DNA from: Calycina herbarum
Taxonomy: Eukaryota > Ascomycota > Leotiomycetes > Helotiales > Pezizellaceae
DNA: 64,000 bases
Direction: 5' to 3'
NCBI GenBank assembly: GCA_001414485.1
Contig: LLEY01000225.1
Coordinates: 17,669-81,668, forward strand
The translations under genes and the position numbers were made by a program. Shown here piece by piece: positions 12,649 to 23,369 of the stretch. Below the pieces are notes generated by a model, which was not told the DNA's origin, ran no database searches, and saw only the letters and a program-made list of their open reading frames with translations. Position 1 is the first letter of the stretch. Every line of letters starts with the position of its first letter.

Positions 12649-13322
12649 TAGTACTTTTAGTAGTTAAATATAGTAATCTAAAGTTAAAACTAGTTTTTAT
12701 TAAGTAATATATCTAATATATATATATGAAGTTAAGAAAGTAGGTAGTCTTAGAAAGAAACTAGAAAGGATTACTAAGTAGGAACCCGTAACTCTAAACT
12801 AATTTAATAAAATAGATATAAGTTTTTAGTAAAGTCTATCTAAAAGAGTATATAAATTATTATATAAAACCTTATATAAAGTATTTTCTAACTCTTAATC
12901 CTATAGTACTTATAGAGTAGTACAAAAGTAGATCTATACTATACCTAAACTTGAAACCAAAATCCTATATATTAGGCTTTACTTTACTAAAGGTTATAAT
13001 ATTATTATATAGTATAGTACTTTAAGTAGTTAAATATACTAATCTAAAGTCAAAATTAGTTTTTATTAAGTATTACGTCTAATGCACGTATTTAAAGTTA
13101 AGAAAGTAGGTAGTCTCGGGAGGAACGCGGGAAGGATTACTAAGCAAGAACACCAACCTTAAACGTAACCCTAAACTAATTCAATAAAATAGATATAAAT
13201 TTTTAGCTACGCCCATCTGAGAGAGCGTATGAATTATAGTATAAAACCTAATATAAAGTATTTTCTAACTCTTAATCTTATAGTACTTGTGGGGTGGTGC
13301 AAAAGTAGGCCTGCACCACCCC
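12649..13322. repeat. Two direct repeat copies of ~310 bp with unequal RIP damage
   Basis: 12,649-12,946 and 13,015-13,322 align along their length; shared blocks include AAGTTAAGAAAGTAGGTAGT and TAAAGTATTTTCTAACTCTT. The left copy carries many more A/T at positions where the right copy has G/C, for example GTACTTATAGAGTAGTAC versus GTACTTGTGGGGTGGTGC. The family is unknown. It could be a short LTR or a non-autonomous element. There is no coding capacity beyond a 64-codon chance frame. Confidence 0.7.
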
Positions 13323-13354
13323 CCCTGTTTTTAGATTACAGGGGGGTGGTGCAA
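13290..13354. repeat. GC-rich double hairpin at the RIP block edge
   Basis: Three arms overlap. GGGGTGGTGCA (13,291-13,301) pairs with TGCACCACCCC (13,312-13,322). The extended arm 13,312-13,327 can instead pair with 13,339-13,353 (CAGGGGGGTGGTGCA). The arms are therefore mutually exclusive stems. No promoter or terminator role can be assigned. Confidence 0.6.
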
Positions 13355-13843
13355 ATCAAAATCTTGTCGAGAATAAGACTTAGAATAAAACTTAGTAATA
13401 GAGGAGTTGAGATAGAAGAGTGATTAAAATAGTGTAGATAGTAGGTATAAGACTAGCCTGTATAGTTATATTCACCTGTATGATGTTTGGCGGAATCTTC
13501 GAGTTCACTCTTGAATCTACTCTTACTAGTAAAACAACGAAGCGTGGGAATTTGGTTTGTTTAGAAGACTATCTCAAACCGCAGTTCTTACTGCTCGGGC
13601 AAACGAAGAGCAAGTGGTGCACTATCTAGTATTGAACCTAAGAAACTCAGATCTAAGTTGAAATCTTGCAGTTGCGTGCTTTTTCATATATGAATATCTA
13701 TCTACTTTGCTATTCATAAACGCCGTACTCGTAAAAACACTTTTCCAACTTTTCTCCAGCAACATCCTATATCACAGAAAATCCCTTATGACTTCAGGAG
13801 ATCACTTTCCAAATGAAATTCCCGTCAATAAATTCGGTAGTAC
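13355..13843. other. Transition from repeat block to genic DNA
   Basis: Composition becomes normal from about 13,440. The stretch is the 3' flank of the minus-strand CAP gene. No gene or RNA is recognisable. Confidence 0.5.
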
Positions 13844-15038
13844 TTATGGGGCAGTAACAACAGCTCGTCCAAGCGGTTGACCAATATTATCCCCATACCC
13901 ACCTCCTACATTCCCCGCACCAAGATAATCACAGACGGTATACCAACTAGCAAAAGCCGCCACAGTTCCTAAAAAAGATTTAACCTTTCTCCCTTAACCA
14001 GAAAATGCAATTCACTTACCAGCCGGACAGAAACTCGTAGCACACCCAACCTGCGAACTCGCCTTCCAAACAACCTGCGAGAAATGTCCCCAAGCACCAA
14101 AGTTCGACATATCAGGCGTAGCTTCTCCATAGTACGAGGGAAGAAACTCTCTCATTTCATGGTTATACCACTGGTGGACGATCTCGGAATCAGTATTGCC
14201 CTTTTACGAAGTATGTTTGGGGATAATGAGGCGGAGCAGGGGTATAAGAGGAGGAAGTGAGCTGGAAGTGGTTTCTCAATCCACCTGAAACAACCCGAAA
14301 GAGGAAAAAGAAACTCGGAATTTTACCCACCTGATTGGTGATTGCGCGGGCGAGGTAGATTTTGTTATCCGCCGCGGCGAAGTTTGGGTCCGAGGAGCCT
14401 TCTAGGGCGAGGTTCTGGCCGTAACCTCCGCCACCTGGTGTCCTGAGGGGGGTGTTAGTTTGTGATATGTAAAGAGGGGGAAGGGAGACAAACACATCAT
14501 GTTCGAATTTGCAGCCATCAGCAATAGTTTTAGCGTAACTCGCTAAATCAGCGTTCCAAGTTGCATCAGGAGCAGAGTGGTTGCTGCGGTGGATATTATG
14601 TCGTTGCAACGCCACACTGCTATACGCGGGGTCAGCGGCTTGTGTGCCAGTGGCGGGTGGTGGAGTGCCTGTCGTGGTGACTGTCGTGGTGCCTGTCGTG
14701 GTGCCTTGACCAGGCGAGTTTGTAACAGGCGAGTCGGCGATCGTGGTGGCCTGGCTGGTTGTTGTGGTAGCCTGGCTGGTTGAGACCGGGTTGACAGTAA
14801 CTGTTGGTCTAACAGTTATAATTTGTGCTGGCCCTGATGTTGGTCCTCCCATCAATGGGTTTCCAACTGCTGCTGTAGGCGGAGGTCGAAGTCCTCCGAC
14901 GGGTCTTCTATCGTACTCCTCGTTGTGCTCGTAATTTGGACGGTGTCTGACTGGTCCATCTTTGTTTCCTCGGTAGAAGGGAGTAGCTTGGGCGGCATTG
15001 GCGAGGACAAGCAGGTTGAGGAGGGTGGAGATATGCAT
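13844..15038 (-). CDS. Secreted CAP/PR-1-like (SCP) family protein
   Basis: Three exons (15,038-14,331; 14,182-14,020; 13,968-13,844) give 331 aa. The start Met leads a typical signal peptide (MHISTLLNLLVLANAAQA). A Thr/Ser/Pro-rich linker follows at roughly residues 60-130, probably O-glycosylated. The C-terminal CAP domain has HNIHRS, FEHD, YGQNLAL, GHFSQVVWK, VGCATSFC, WYTVCDY and GNVGGGYGDN in order. It lies in the extracellular CAP/PR-1 superfamily, which in fungi includes sterol-binding proteins; the ligand here is unknown. Intron 2 is 51 nt. Intron 1 is 148 nt and homologous to an intron of an unrelated gene at 26.1 kb. The gene is the first intact one after the RIP block. Confidence 0.9.
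14183..14330 (-). repeat. Introner-like intron, copy A (CAP gene intron 1)
   Basis: This 148-nt intron (GTGGGT ... CCGAG) of the CAP gene aligns over its full length with the 146-nt intron at 26,038-26,183. Shared blocks include CCGAGTTT, TTTCGGGTTGTTT, CCACTTCC, AAACATACTTC and CAATACTGA. It contains an internal TTTCAG that could act as an alternative acceptor. Confidence 0.75.
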
Positions 15039-15929
15039 CTTGAAAGTGATTCTCCAAGAAAGAGAAGGAAGAAAAGGACTTCAAGAAAGAATTCGTTTGC
15101 TGAAAGTTTGATCGACCGAGGGATGGTAAATCGTGTTTACTGCGAACTTGAAGATTCGATTATTGAGACATATCATAACATCTTATACCTAGAAACAAAT
15201 ATCCAAGAGGTTTCGAAACTACATTGTATGACAGCTTGATGTTCTGAGAATGAGGCTAAAAGGCCTGGATAGTAGCAAAAGTAGTAAGAAAAACAAGCTC
15301 ATCGTCAATCAACTCGACTTTATTCCTATTCAGCTGTATCTTTTAAACTCTCCATGTTCAGCTTCACGTCAAGTTTTAGTGCTAGAAACTTAAGCTCATC
15401 GTCAATCATCTCGACAAGCACTTAGTTTAAGACCAACTCATCATCACTTTGACGTTTCCATTCCGCTTAAAGAAGAAGAAAAAGCATTGCCCTAGAGTCA
15501 TCATCATTCCAACGTCATTTCCATTCAGCCCCCCTTTGAGAAGGCTGATAAAAAAATAATGCCTTGATGTTGAGTCTTAGTGCTGAGCTGAGAAAGAGGA
15601 ATCGAGAGGGGTTTAGCTCAGCGCTTGCCACGCTTCCATGAGCCGAACTCTCGACGCACATTGCTACTGTAGCAGCAAAAAGAACAAGAAACCAAAAGTT
15701 AAGTTTCAAACGACAGCCAACGTGACAAAATCTACGGGCAGTCAAAAGGCGATGAAGAGTATCAAAAAATGCCCTCGCTTTCCATTTGGTCGCCTGTAGG
15801 TGAAGCCGTGTTGTTCCTAGGTAGTTCCCAAAGCAGTGCCAGTAGACTCTCACAAGAACTAAAGCTTCCACATTAATTCATTAAATTTCCAAAAAAAATA
15901 AAAACATACATACATTCCCCTCCACTTAT
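15039..15929. other. Intergenic region with degenerate short repeats
   Basis: It contains imperfect direct repeats, including AAGCTCATCGTCAATCA at about 15,297 and 15,391 and CATCATCA...GACGTTTCCATTC-like copies at about 15,435 and 15,500. A 118-codon minus frame at 15,515-15,871 has no recognisable domain and I do not call it. Confidence 0.4.
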
Positions 15930-18140
15930 TCATGACCCTTTCTCAAAAAATATCTTCCCACCCCCACTCTCTCCCGTACACCACGGTCTCCCAACGCCAC
16001 TCCTCTTCCCCACAAACTCAATATGATGCGTCCAAACAACCCCCCTCTCATGACTCCACCAAAGATCAAGCATGGCATCATCCTCAATCTCCTTCATCAG
16101 CTGCTCAATAACAATAGCACCCGCGCGCCAATTAGTTTCAAAGCTCTTTTTCCACGCCCCCGCAAGCAGCAGTCGTTCCCTAGGATACGGTCGACGATAT
16201 CCATGACCGAGTTCCTTATCTTCCTCAGATAACTTGAGAAGACCGAAATTGTAGCGCAGATTTGGGGGGAGACAGAAGGCGCTTAGGAGCCCCTTGTGGA
16301 GTTGTTCGAAGTTGTAGGTTGCGGGGACGTTGATGGTTCGGGTTGTGGATTTGTTACCGTCTGCGTCGAATTTGGAGACGCGGAGACAGTAGCCGTCTGC
16401 TGAAAATGAGTCGTCTGGAGATGGTGTTACGGCCGCGTCATTTTGGTGAGCTGGTGAGGACATGGAATCATCTGAAATCAACTCCGGTGTCGACGGAGTC
16501 GCATGGATGTCGGACTCTTCAGAATCTGATAGAGCCCCAGACTCTGATATAGCTCTCGACTCTGATAGAACTCCTGCCTCCGATATAGAGTCAATTGATC
16601 TTGATCTCGCACGGTCAACTGGCAGAATAGGGGACGAACAAGTTGGCGAGGGACTATCATGCGGTTGAGGTAAATTCACGACTGGAAACGTGCAAGTACC
16701 TTCGGACTTGGATTCTAAGTCTGAATCTGAAATAAGTTTCCGAGAGTGCTGAGATGCTTGTTGTTTCTTTGTCTCTGTTGTTGGATTCGTTGCAGGAGGC
16801 ACAATTCTTGAAGCAACGTCACCACTATCGTTCACCAAATCGTGCTGGGTTTGGCGTGATCCTTGAGATTGATTTGAGTCTCGAGGAGAACGATGAGCCA
16901 ACTCTGGACCTTCTGGCACTGGCTCTTGCTGAGTCTGTCGTGGTCCCTGAGATTCATTCAAGTTGTAACGAGAACGATCAACCACTTCTCGAGTTTCTTG
17001 CAGGGGCTCTTGCTGAACTTGTCGTGGTCCATGAGATTCATCCAAATCCGGACTCGAACGATGATCCAGCTTTCTCGGTTCCGGCTCTAGCAGGGGCGTT
17101 TCATTGATCGTAGACATCTCACGAGCTTCAACCGAAGGCACCAAAAAAGCTCTTCTGAAAGGTATGCTTCGTCGGCGTTTCAGATTCGGGCGAGGAGTCG
17201 GCGTTGGTGTATCTCTTGTGGTGGGCACTGGAGAAAGAAACCTGAATATCGGCGGTGGGGTCGACGTGCTTCGGTCGGTACGGTGGGGGTTTGAGTCCTG
17301 TGAATTTGGAGGCCAGCTCGAAATCTTGATTGTTGGTTCTGCCGGGTGATTTTCAGGCATCGGGGTAACTGGTGGGACTGAGCAGAAAAGTGGCGGACTT
17401 GGTGAGGGAGTTGGAACTGGTCTTTGGTGGATTGCAGCCTCTTCCCCTATCGTAGATTCGCCAAATGGATCGTCTTCCATTGCTGGTTGTGCTTCCCCTC
17501 CATTTGGGTCATCTTGAGCCCTAGGCGAAATTCGTTCGTTCTGATGCCCTTGTGGTTTGTTTTCATCCATCCCAACGCGCGGACGACTGTAGGTTTGTGG
17601 ATCTGTCTGCAAGTTCTGGCGCGTTTTTAACATCTTCAACAAATGTGCTGATGGCACAATTCCAGAGCGGGGTTTCCAACTCGGCTGTCCGATCAATCCC
17701 CTCTCCTTGCGCAGTGCTGTACCGATTGACTGCGAGCGCTCCCTCATCTCTTCCGCGTGCGTTTTTTGAGGCGGTAATATCCTCCTTATTTGTTGGGTTC
17801 CCTTACGCGTTGGATGGTTCCATACTCTCAAACCGTTCGAGTCTGGCCGCCCATGATTTTCAATTTGTACCATATCATTGCCCTGGGTGAGTTTTCGTCT
17901 TTTCTCTTGCCTCTCGTCTTCCAAAATATTCCCATTCGCATCTTTCTCCGCGAGGTGCACTATAGGCGCAGCCGGCTTCTTCTTGTATATTCGAGTTTCA
18001 ATCTCGACTACCGGTCTTCCACCTGCCCTTGATTTGGAGTATGTCTTTAGATTTTTCTGTGCATTTCGGCGGTCGTTCCAACAAGAAGGGTGGCGACGTC
18101 GAAACCGTCCGTATCGATCGCGGGGTGCGTTCTGCGGCAT
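15930..18140 (-). CDS. Large disordered Ser/Pro-rich protein, function unknown
   Basis: A single exon of 736 codons. The first ~60 residues are strongly basic (RYGRFRRRHPSC, KKKP), suggesting nuclear localisation. Residues ~60-590 are low complexity, rich in Pro, Ser, Gln and Glu, with PTPSPSPP tracts. Three ~28-residue tandem repeats around residues 350-445 share the core (E/Q)S(H/Q)G(P/S)RQxQ. An acidic SES/SDS-rich part follows. The last ~150 residues look folded: VPATYNFEQLHKGLLSAF resembles the start of pRiA4b ORF-3-like domains (VPxxxTFxxLHxxIxxAF), but I am not certain. No catalytic motif is visible. The low-complexity region generates many spurious frames on the opposite strand. Confidence 0.65.
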   Translation of the reverse strand: MPQNAPRDRYGRFRRRHPSCWNDRRNAQKNLKTYSKSRAGGRPVVEIETRIYKKKPAAPIVHLAEKDANGNILEDERQEKRRKLTQGNDMVQIENHGRPDSNGLRVWNHPTRKGTQQIRRILPPQKTHAEEMRERSQSIGTALRKERGLIGQPSWKPRSGIVPSAHLLKMLKTRQNLQTDPQTYSRPRVGMDENKPQGHQNERISPRAQDDPNGGEAQPAMEDDPFGESTIGEEAAIHQRPVPTPSPSPPLFCSVPPVTPMPENHPAEPTIKISSWPPNSQDSNPHRTDRSTSTPPPIFRFLSPVPTTRDTPTPTPRPNLKRRRSIPFRRAFLVPSVEAREMSTINETPLLEPEPRKLDHRSSPDLDESHGPRQVQQEPLQETREVVDRSRYNLNESQGPRQTQQEPVPEGPELAHRSPRDSNQSQGSRQTQHDLVNDSGDVASRIVPPATNPTTETKKQQASQHSRKLISDSDLESKSEGTCTFPVVNLPQPHDSPSPTCSSPILPVDRARSRSIDSISEAGVLSESRAISESGALSDSEESDIHATPSTPELISDDSMSSPAHQNDAAVTPSPDDSFSADGYCLRVSKFDADGNKSTTRTINVPATYNFEQLHKGLLSAFCLPPNLRYNFGLLKLSEEDKELGHGYRRPYPRERLLLAGAWKKSFETNWRAGAIVIEQLMKEIEDDAMLDLWWSHERGVVWTHHIEFVGKRSGVGRPWCTGESGGGKIFFEKGS

Positions 18141-19025
18141 CGTGTCCCAAATCCTATCTAAATCGCAATGGAGGGGTCAACAGAATTGTTGAAAATGGAG
18201 GTTCGTGAAATGACAATGGAGCAGACTACTGGGACATGTCTCCCGTGTTCGCCATTATATCGCGCTCCCTTGACCTGCCTCCCTTGGGGATCTGGTTTCA
18301 TTTCCACCTCCTCCAACACGCTCTAGCATACATTCCGTATGTGATCTGTCTCATTCACACACCATTCACAGCATCGCACCACCAAAATCACACTCCATCC
18401 CCGTCGCAATTGGTGGACGGTGAAAAGAGCAAAAAAGAGAGAAGCAATCAGTGCAAGCCCCACCAATAACCTTACAATAGCTGAATATCTGATGGATCAC
18501 AATCATGATGTTTGGTGAGGATACCACGACCGAAGTTGGCTTTTCCAAGGATACGCGAAAATTGACGCGTTGTGCGTACGCCACACAAGGATAAAGTGCA
18601 TGCTTGTGTCACATCACACATCCAAAATTAACAAAGTGATTGTCCTCGAGTTCCTGGGTCGCAAACAAAATATGATCAATTGATTGTGAAGGAAAACTGT
18701 AGTGTTATCACTAGTTCAGAGAGCAAGAATGTTCCTAAGATCCTTTCAATTAGCATCTCTCACACGATGAGTAAAGCATCTCGACTAACAATCTTCATTC
18801 CAGTACAAAGTCTGTTTCCCCGCATACCAACAATCCACTCGGTTGCGATTTGTTTCCAGTAACTGGGTTCCCGGCCAAGCTGCACGAGGGGTCGAATCCG
18901 ATTGGTAGCGATTTCCAACTTCATGAGAGCCAATGGTGCTTGGAAGACATATCAAGAACCCTCCCGATGATTGCCTCTCATCAAATAGGCCAAATCTCGG
19001 AATCGTAAAACGTTGCAGATGAAAA
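18141..19025. other. Intergenic region, no gene seen
   Basis: This is the 5' flank of the disordered-protein gene and the 3' flank of the CoaD-like gene. Only short frames without domain similarity occur (for example 18,236-18,469). The composition is normal. Confidence 0.5.
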
Positions 19026-20237
19026 TTAGAGGGATGATGTTTTCATGGTCTCCGCGATTCGTTGTCGTATAGCAGAACTGCTAATCTTGGAAGAGAAATC
19101 ATTGGATTTAGCGCCACTATCACTGCCGTCGCTCGTATCCAGAACATCAACCTCATATACCTCAAGAGGCTCCCACCCTTTTTCAATCCTCTTATCATTG
19201 ACCTCTTGGCCACCGGATTTGGTCTCACTTGAAACGACCAAGGCTGTGACGCTCCTGTCTGTGATTGTAGGCCCAAATGGGTCCTGGATCTCAACACACT
19301 CGATTATGAGAGAGCAAGAGTTGAGAGTGGTGTGTACGGCCCGGCCATTTGGGACTGGCTCGTTGAATTGGACTGTCTTGATCTCGCCATCGCAATTTGG
19401 CTTTGTGAAGTGAAGGATTGAAAGCAGAAAATCGACCACATCATCCTGTCGCTGTTGCCAAGTCCCTAGATACTCGACGTACTTTTTGTTCTTCAAAAGT
19501 TCGTCCCCGGTGATACCGACAATCAGACGTCGATGTCGCCTCGAAGAAGCAGAGTGAGGCTGCAAAAGTAAGGCAGTTGCTGTAAGTAGTAGTTTGTGAC
19601 CGGCGTGGAGATGGTCAAAAGTACCACCAACTGCAACTACTTGGTGGGTAGACGACGATGTGTTAGTCACTTGAGAGCTTCCGGCTGTAGCTTGATTTTG
19701 AATCATGATAATTCCTCCGCCAACAGTCTTCAATTTCCCGGAAAGTGGAGGGCTTGTCTCGTTTGCCAGATGGGTAAAATTTGCCAGCAGTTTCTGGCCT
19801 TCCTCGCCGTCCACGGAAAAGATGTAGTCCCATTGGCGACGAGTTGCTGCCAACGTCGGAAGATCGGTGACAGGACCAGAATGAGGAGTGAAAGCAAGTC
19901 GCTTGTCGTCATTTTCTTCTGGCCAGACTTCCGATCCATCGTAGTCTAGCAATAGAACTCGTGCGTCGACAGATCCGGGAGTGCCCGTGTCAACATCGAC
20001 GTCCAGATTCGCACATGCGAGACAAAAAAGTCCGTAGAAATTTGCCAGGAGGTTTTGAGTATCGCTCCAGAGCAGACCATGAGATGGCAGTGCTACTTGA
20101 AGCTCGGTGCTGGTGGGCTGATTTTTGAGGCTGGAGATGGTGGCCGTGATAGACTGTTTATATGCGGCGGAGAGAGATGATGAACTCACAGCCGTTGGAG
20201 GGGGAGGAAGCAACAATAGAGACTTTGTTTTGGCCAT
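19026..20237 (-). CDS. Phosphopantetheine adenylyltransferase (CoA biosynthesis, Cab4-type)
   Basis: Intronless, 403 aa. The nucleotidyltransferase signature VAVGGTFDHLHAGHKLLL (about residues 204-221, with the T/HxGH motif) and the C-terminal SSKISSSAIRQR (the ISSTxIR-like motif) identify the PPAT fold. Family knowledge: it transfers AMP from ATP to 4'-phosphopantetheine giving dephospho-CoA, the penultimate step of CoA synthesis (yeast Cab4). The ~200-residue N-terminal extension, with MAKTKSLLLLPPPPTA at its start, is usual for fungal forms and is not catalytic. It is divergent from the PDI gene across ~400 bp. Confidence 0.88.
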   Translation of the reverse strand: MAKTKSLLLLPPPPTAVSSSSLSAAYKQSITATISSLKNQPTSTELQVALPSHGLLWSDTQNLLANFYGLFCLACANLDVDVDTGTPGSVDARVLLLDYDGSEVWPEENDDKRLAFTPHSGPVTDLPTLAATRRQWDYIFSVDGEEGQKLLANFTHLANETSPPLSGKLKTVGGGIIMIQNQATAGSSQVTNTSSSTHQVVAVGGTFDHLHAGHKLLLTATALLLQPHSASSRRHRRLIVGITGDELLKNKKYVEYLGTWQQRQDDVVDFLLSILHFTKPNCDGEIKTVQFNEPVPNGRAVHTTLNSCSLIIECVEIQDPFGPTITDRSVTALVVSSETKSGGQEVNDKRIEKGWEPLEVYEVDVLDTSDGSDSGAKSNDFSSKISSSAIRQRIAETMKTSSL

Positions 20238-20638
20238 GTTGGTGGAATAATAGAGTGAATCGAAGAAGGAAGGGAGGTGGATGAGATGAGGGGGAGAAGA
20301 AACCCCATGGGGTAATTCTTAGCTCCGAAGTCAATTCGGAAGAACCTCGGACAAGGCTGCCAAATGGAAAGTGGCCTTTTCGCCTCATGAGCTTCTTCTG
20401 TACTTTTGCCGCCTTGTGCCCCGCAAGCCCTTGTAAATGGCATAGTGTCACTTACGATCAATGCATCTGGACAGCTTGCCATTACAGACATTTCCCCTCA
20501 CTCGACGCCTTTATGTACTGGCCCGAATCCGCTGTTAGCTTCTACAGCTCCTAATCATAGTCTACTAGTCTACACGACACGCCCACCTCCTCATCCCATT
20601 CCACAACACCACCACCACATCATCACATCAGCTACACT

Positions 20639-22267
20639 ATGGTCCATTCCACCGCCATCACCGTAGCTGCGGCCGCTCTACTAGCCGCCCTACCAGTCCA
20701 CGCCGGTCTCTACAACAAAAACTCCCCCGTCGTCCAGCTAGATGGGAAGAGCTATGATCGCTTGATTGCCCAATCCAACTACACATCCGTAAGCACTCTT
20801 AGCTTCAAGCTCATCACACCACTATATAAGAGTGTAACTCCTAACATGTCAACAGATTGTCGAATTCTACGCTCCTTGGTGCGGACATTGCAAGAACCTC
20901 CAACCCGCATACGAAAAGGCCGCGACTAGCCTCGCAGGACTCGCCAAAGTGGCCGCCATCGACTGCGACGAAGAATCAAACAAACCATTCTGCGGAAAGT
21001 TTGGCGTCCAGGGTTTCCCAACACTCAAGATCGTCAAGCCCGGCAAGACACCCGGAAAGCCTATTGTCGAGGATTATAATGGCGCCAGAACCGCCAAGGG
21101 CATTGTCGACGCTGTGGTAGAAAAGATCCCAAATCATGTAAAGAAGGTGGAAGACAAGACATTGGAGAAATTCCTCGCCGAATCCAACGAAACCGCCAAG
21201 GCCATTTTGTTCACAGACAAGGGAAAGACGAGCGCATTGATGAAGGCGATTGCCATTGATTTCAAGGGGAGCATCAATGTTGCCCAGATCAGAAATACCG
21301 ACAAGGAAAAGGCATCGTTGGAGTTGTTTGGCATCACCAAATTCCCTACTCTTTTGTTACTCCCAGGTGGAAAGGAGGCGGAAGGAATCGTGTACGATGG
21401 CGAGCTCAAGAAGGAACCCATGGTCAAGTTCCTCTCCCAAGCTGCGGCACCGAACCCAGACCCTGCTCCTGCAAAGGTCAAGGTATCGAAATCAAAACCC
21501 AAGGATTCAAAAGACTCAAAGAAAGCTTCCAAATCAAAGGCAGACTTTGAATCAGCATCCTCTTCTCAAGCATCTGCTGAAGGAACGGCAGCCAAAGCTA
21601 CTGCCACCGAGGAAACTCTTGAGGAGGAACCAACCGAATCCCCACAACCAGAGGTTGAGACCGAGAAGCCAATTGTCCTACCAGACCCAGCTCCTACAAT
21701 CCCAACTCTTGAAGACGAAGCAGAATTGACCACCCACTGTCTAGGTAAGAAACCTCTTCAACCCCGTTTTCTCTCGTGAATGAGACTGACCCAATTATTT
21801 ATATAGGTGATCGTACAGGAACATGTATCTTGGCTTTACTACCAGAATCTCCAGATGACACTGGCGCCAAAGTAATCGTTTCCCTTTCCGAACTCCAACA
21901 CAAGTACAAATTGTTGAACAGAAATTTGTTCCCCTTCTACGTTTTGTCATCAAAGAACCCAGGATATGCAAAAGTTAAGTCTGCGTTGAAGTTGGATGAG
22001 GGAGAATCACAGGTTATTGCCCTCAATGGCCGACGTAGTTGGTGGCGCCAGATTTCCGAATCCGCATTGGCTGAGAAGGATGTCTCCCAGGAAGCTGTCG
22101 AGGATTTCGTAGATGCCATCCGCTTGGGTGAAGGAGCCAAGCAGAAATTACCAGCTGGCTTGATTCCCGAGGAAGCTGAGGAGCCTGCTAAGACTGAAGA
22201 AACTCCAAAGGCGGAAGAGTCTCCTATCATTGTCGAGGAAGTCAAGGAGGACCATGACGAGCTTTAA
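20639..22267 (+). CDS. ER protein disulfide isomerase, P5/Mpd1-like
   Basis: Exons 20,639-20,788, 20,856-21,744 and 21,807-22,267 give 499 aa (introns 67 and 62 nt). An N-terminal signal peptide ([19 protein letters not shown]) is followed by a thioredoxin domain with [15 protein letters not shown], the CGHC active site. A second thioredoxin-like region follows ([15 protein letters not shown]) without a CxxC motif. After it comes a Lys/Ser/Glu-rich spacer and a C-terminal domain containing [15 protein letters not shown]. The protein ends in HDEL, an ER retention signal. It should catalyse disulfide formation and isomerisation in secretory proteins. Only one active site is present, unlike canonical two-site PDI. 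Confidence 0.9.
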
Positions 22268-22532
22268 ATGGCCCTTGGTCCGTGATTCTTTTTAGCGTTT
22301 GTTTGGGTGTACACTAATAGGCTGGGAAAACTTTGATTTTGGCACGCACCGCGGCCTTGGAAAAATCATCAAAAAGACATTCCTTTTGAATCTGCCTCTG
22401 GTCTGGCTGCCTCTTTTGTAACTCCAAAACACCTAGTATCATGGGTATCATAACACGTCCTTCCATATTGAGGACAGTTCTCCGCATATCGAGTCCCCTC
22501 CGTATATTTTTCCTCCATTCCCAATTGAATCT

Positions 22533-23369
22533 TCACATATGACTGCCCTCAAGCATTTTTGCACCTCTCGCCCTCGCAACACCATCCAAAATCGCCCGAA
22601 CCTGTTTACACCCATCCACACCCACAGCAAGCATCCCCTCCAACCTCCCAACCTGAACCTTAGTCTCCATAACCAAAACACTAACACTATCACTGCTCCC
22701 CATCGTCGCAACGGTCAAAAACGGTAATTCCTGTTCCTCCATGGTATTTAGATCCAGCAATGGATCGGCACTTTCGTCATTACTGCTATAACTTGATGTT
22801 GAGCCCGCGGTGCAGGCGCAGATGTAATCGTGCATTGGGACTCCGGCGTCGATGAGGGCGAGCGTGCAGGCGTTGATGCAGGCTGCGAGGAGGGAACCGT
22901 CTTGCGAGAGGACGTGGATGGAGAGGGAGATGGTGGAGTGGGGGTAGAGTTTGGTGAAGAGGTTTTGGGCGAAGGCGCTGCTGATTGTGGTTTGCATTTC
23001 TGTTATACGTCTGTTTTTACCAGATAGTTAGCATTCTCCTCTTTTCCTAAAATATAAATTGGAGGGGGAGAGAGGAACGAACTTGTCATTTCTCCCACTT
23101 CGTTTTCGGTCTACACCACTGAATCCCGCGATGCTGATTGATACCCTGATATCCGCTCTATCATTCCCCAATTTGCCTCCTGCTGCGGCTTTGGCTTCGC
23201 AGGGTCCGGCGATGGTGCACATGACTTTTGTGTTTCCCATCTCGAGGTAGGAGGAGCCATCTGCGGCGGCTTGGGTGCTGATTTGTGCTGTCAATCGTCG
23301 TAATTCGTTCCACCGCCGACCATCGAGTCGGAGGAGGGCAAGGGAGTATGTTGAAGTGTCGAGAGGCAT
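22533..23369 (-). CDS. Exosome core subunit RRP41/Ski6 (RNase PH-like)
   Basis: Exons 23,369-23,083 and 23,010-22,533 give 254 aa. The 72-nt intron starts with the unusual GTTCGT and ends AACAG; this join restores NDKRITEMQTTI exactly where Rrp41 proteins have it. Typical features are the N-terminal RLDGRRWNELR, GNTKVMCTIAGPCE, STISLSIHVLSQDGSLLAACINA and ALIDAGVPMHD. It is one of the six RNase PH-type ring subunits of the eukaryotic exosome (3'-5' RNA processing and decay). It is divergent from SGF29 across ~390 bp. Confidence 0.9.

Larger units (their letters stand above)
1..13430. repeat. RIP-degraded AT-rich repeat block
   Basis: The whole stretch lacks any convincing open frame and is dominated by TA dinucleotides with few CA or TG. 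Recognisable protein remnants are broken by TAG/TAA where CAG, CAA or TGG is expected. That is the signature of repeat-induced point mutation in ascomycetes. Normal composition returns at about 13.43-13.48 kb, just before the CAP gene. Individual remnants inside are listed separately. I identified nothing between 1 and about 1,740, nor between about 3,220 and 4,990, although the latter may hold the rest of the SF1 helicase gene. Confidence 0.85.

Noticed and set aside
13229..13423. 64-codon plus-strand frame with Pro-rich stretch
   Set aside because: It lies entirely within the repeat copy and GC hairpin and has no domain; it is a chance frame.
1..13430. Starship-type giant transposon with a tyrosine-recombinase captain
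   Set aside because: No DUF3435/YR-like motif could be read in the degraded sequence, so the helicase pair cannot be assigned to such an element.
14577..15239. Several plus-strand frames over the CAP gene
   Set aside because: They are antisense shadows of the Thr/Ser-rich linker and signal peptide.
15515..15871. 118-codon minus frame
   Set aside because: Mixed composition, no domain and no signal; it overlaps short repeats in the flank of the 736-aa gene.
16023..18192. Multiple plus-strand frames of 60-117 codons
   Set aside because: They are shadows of the low-complexity coding sequence on the minus strand.
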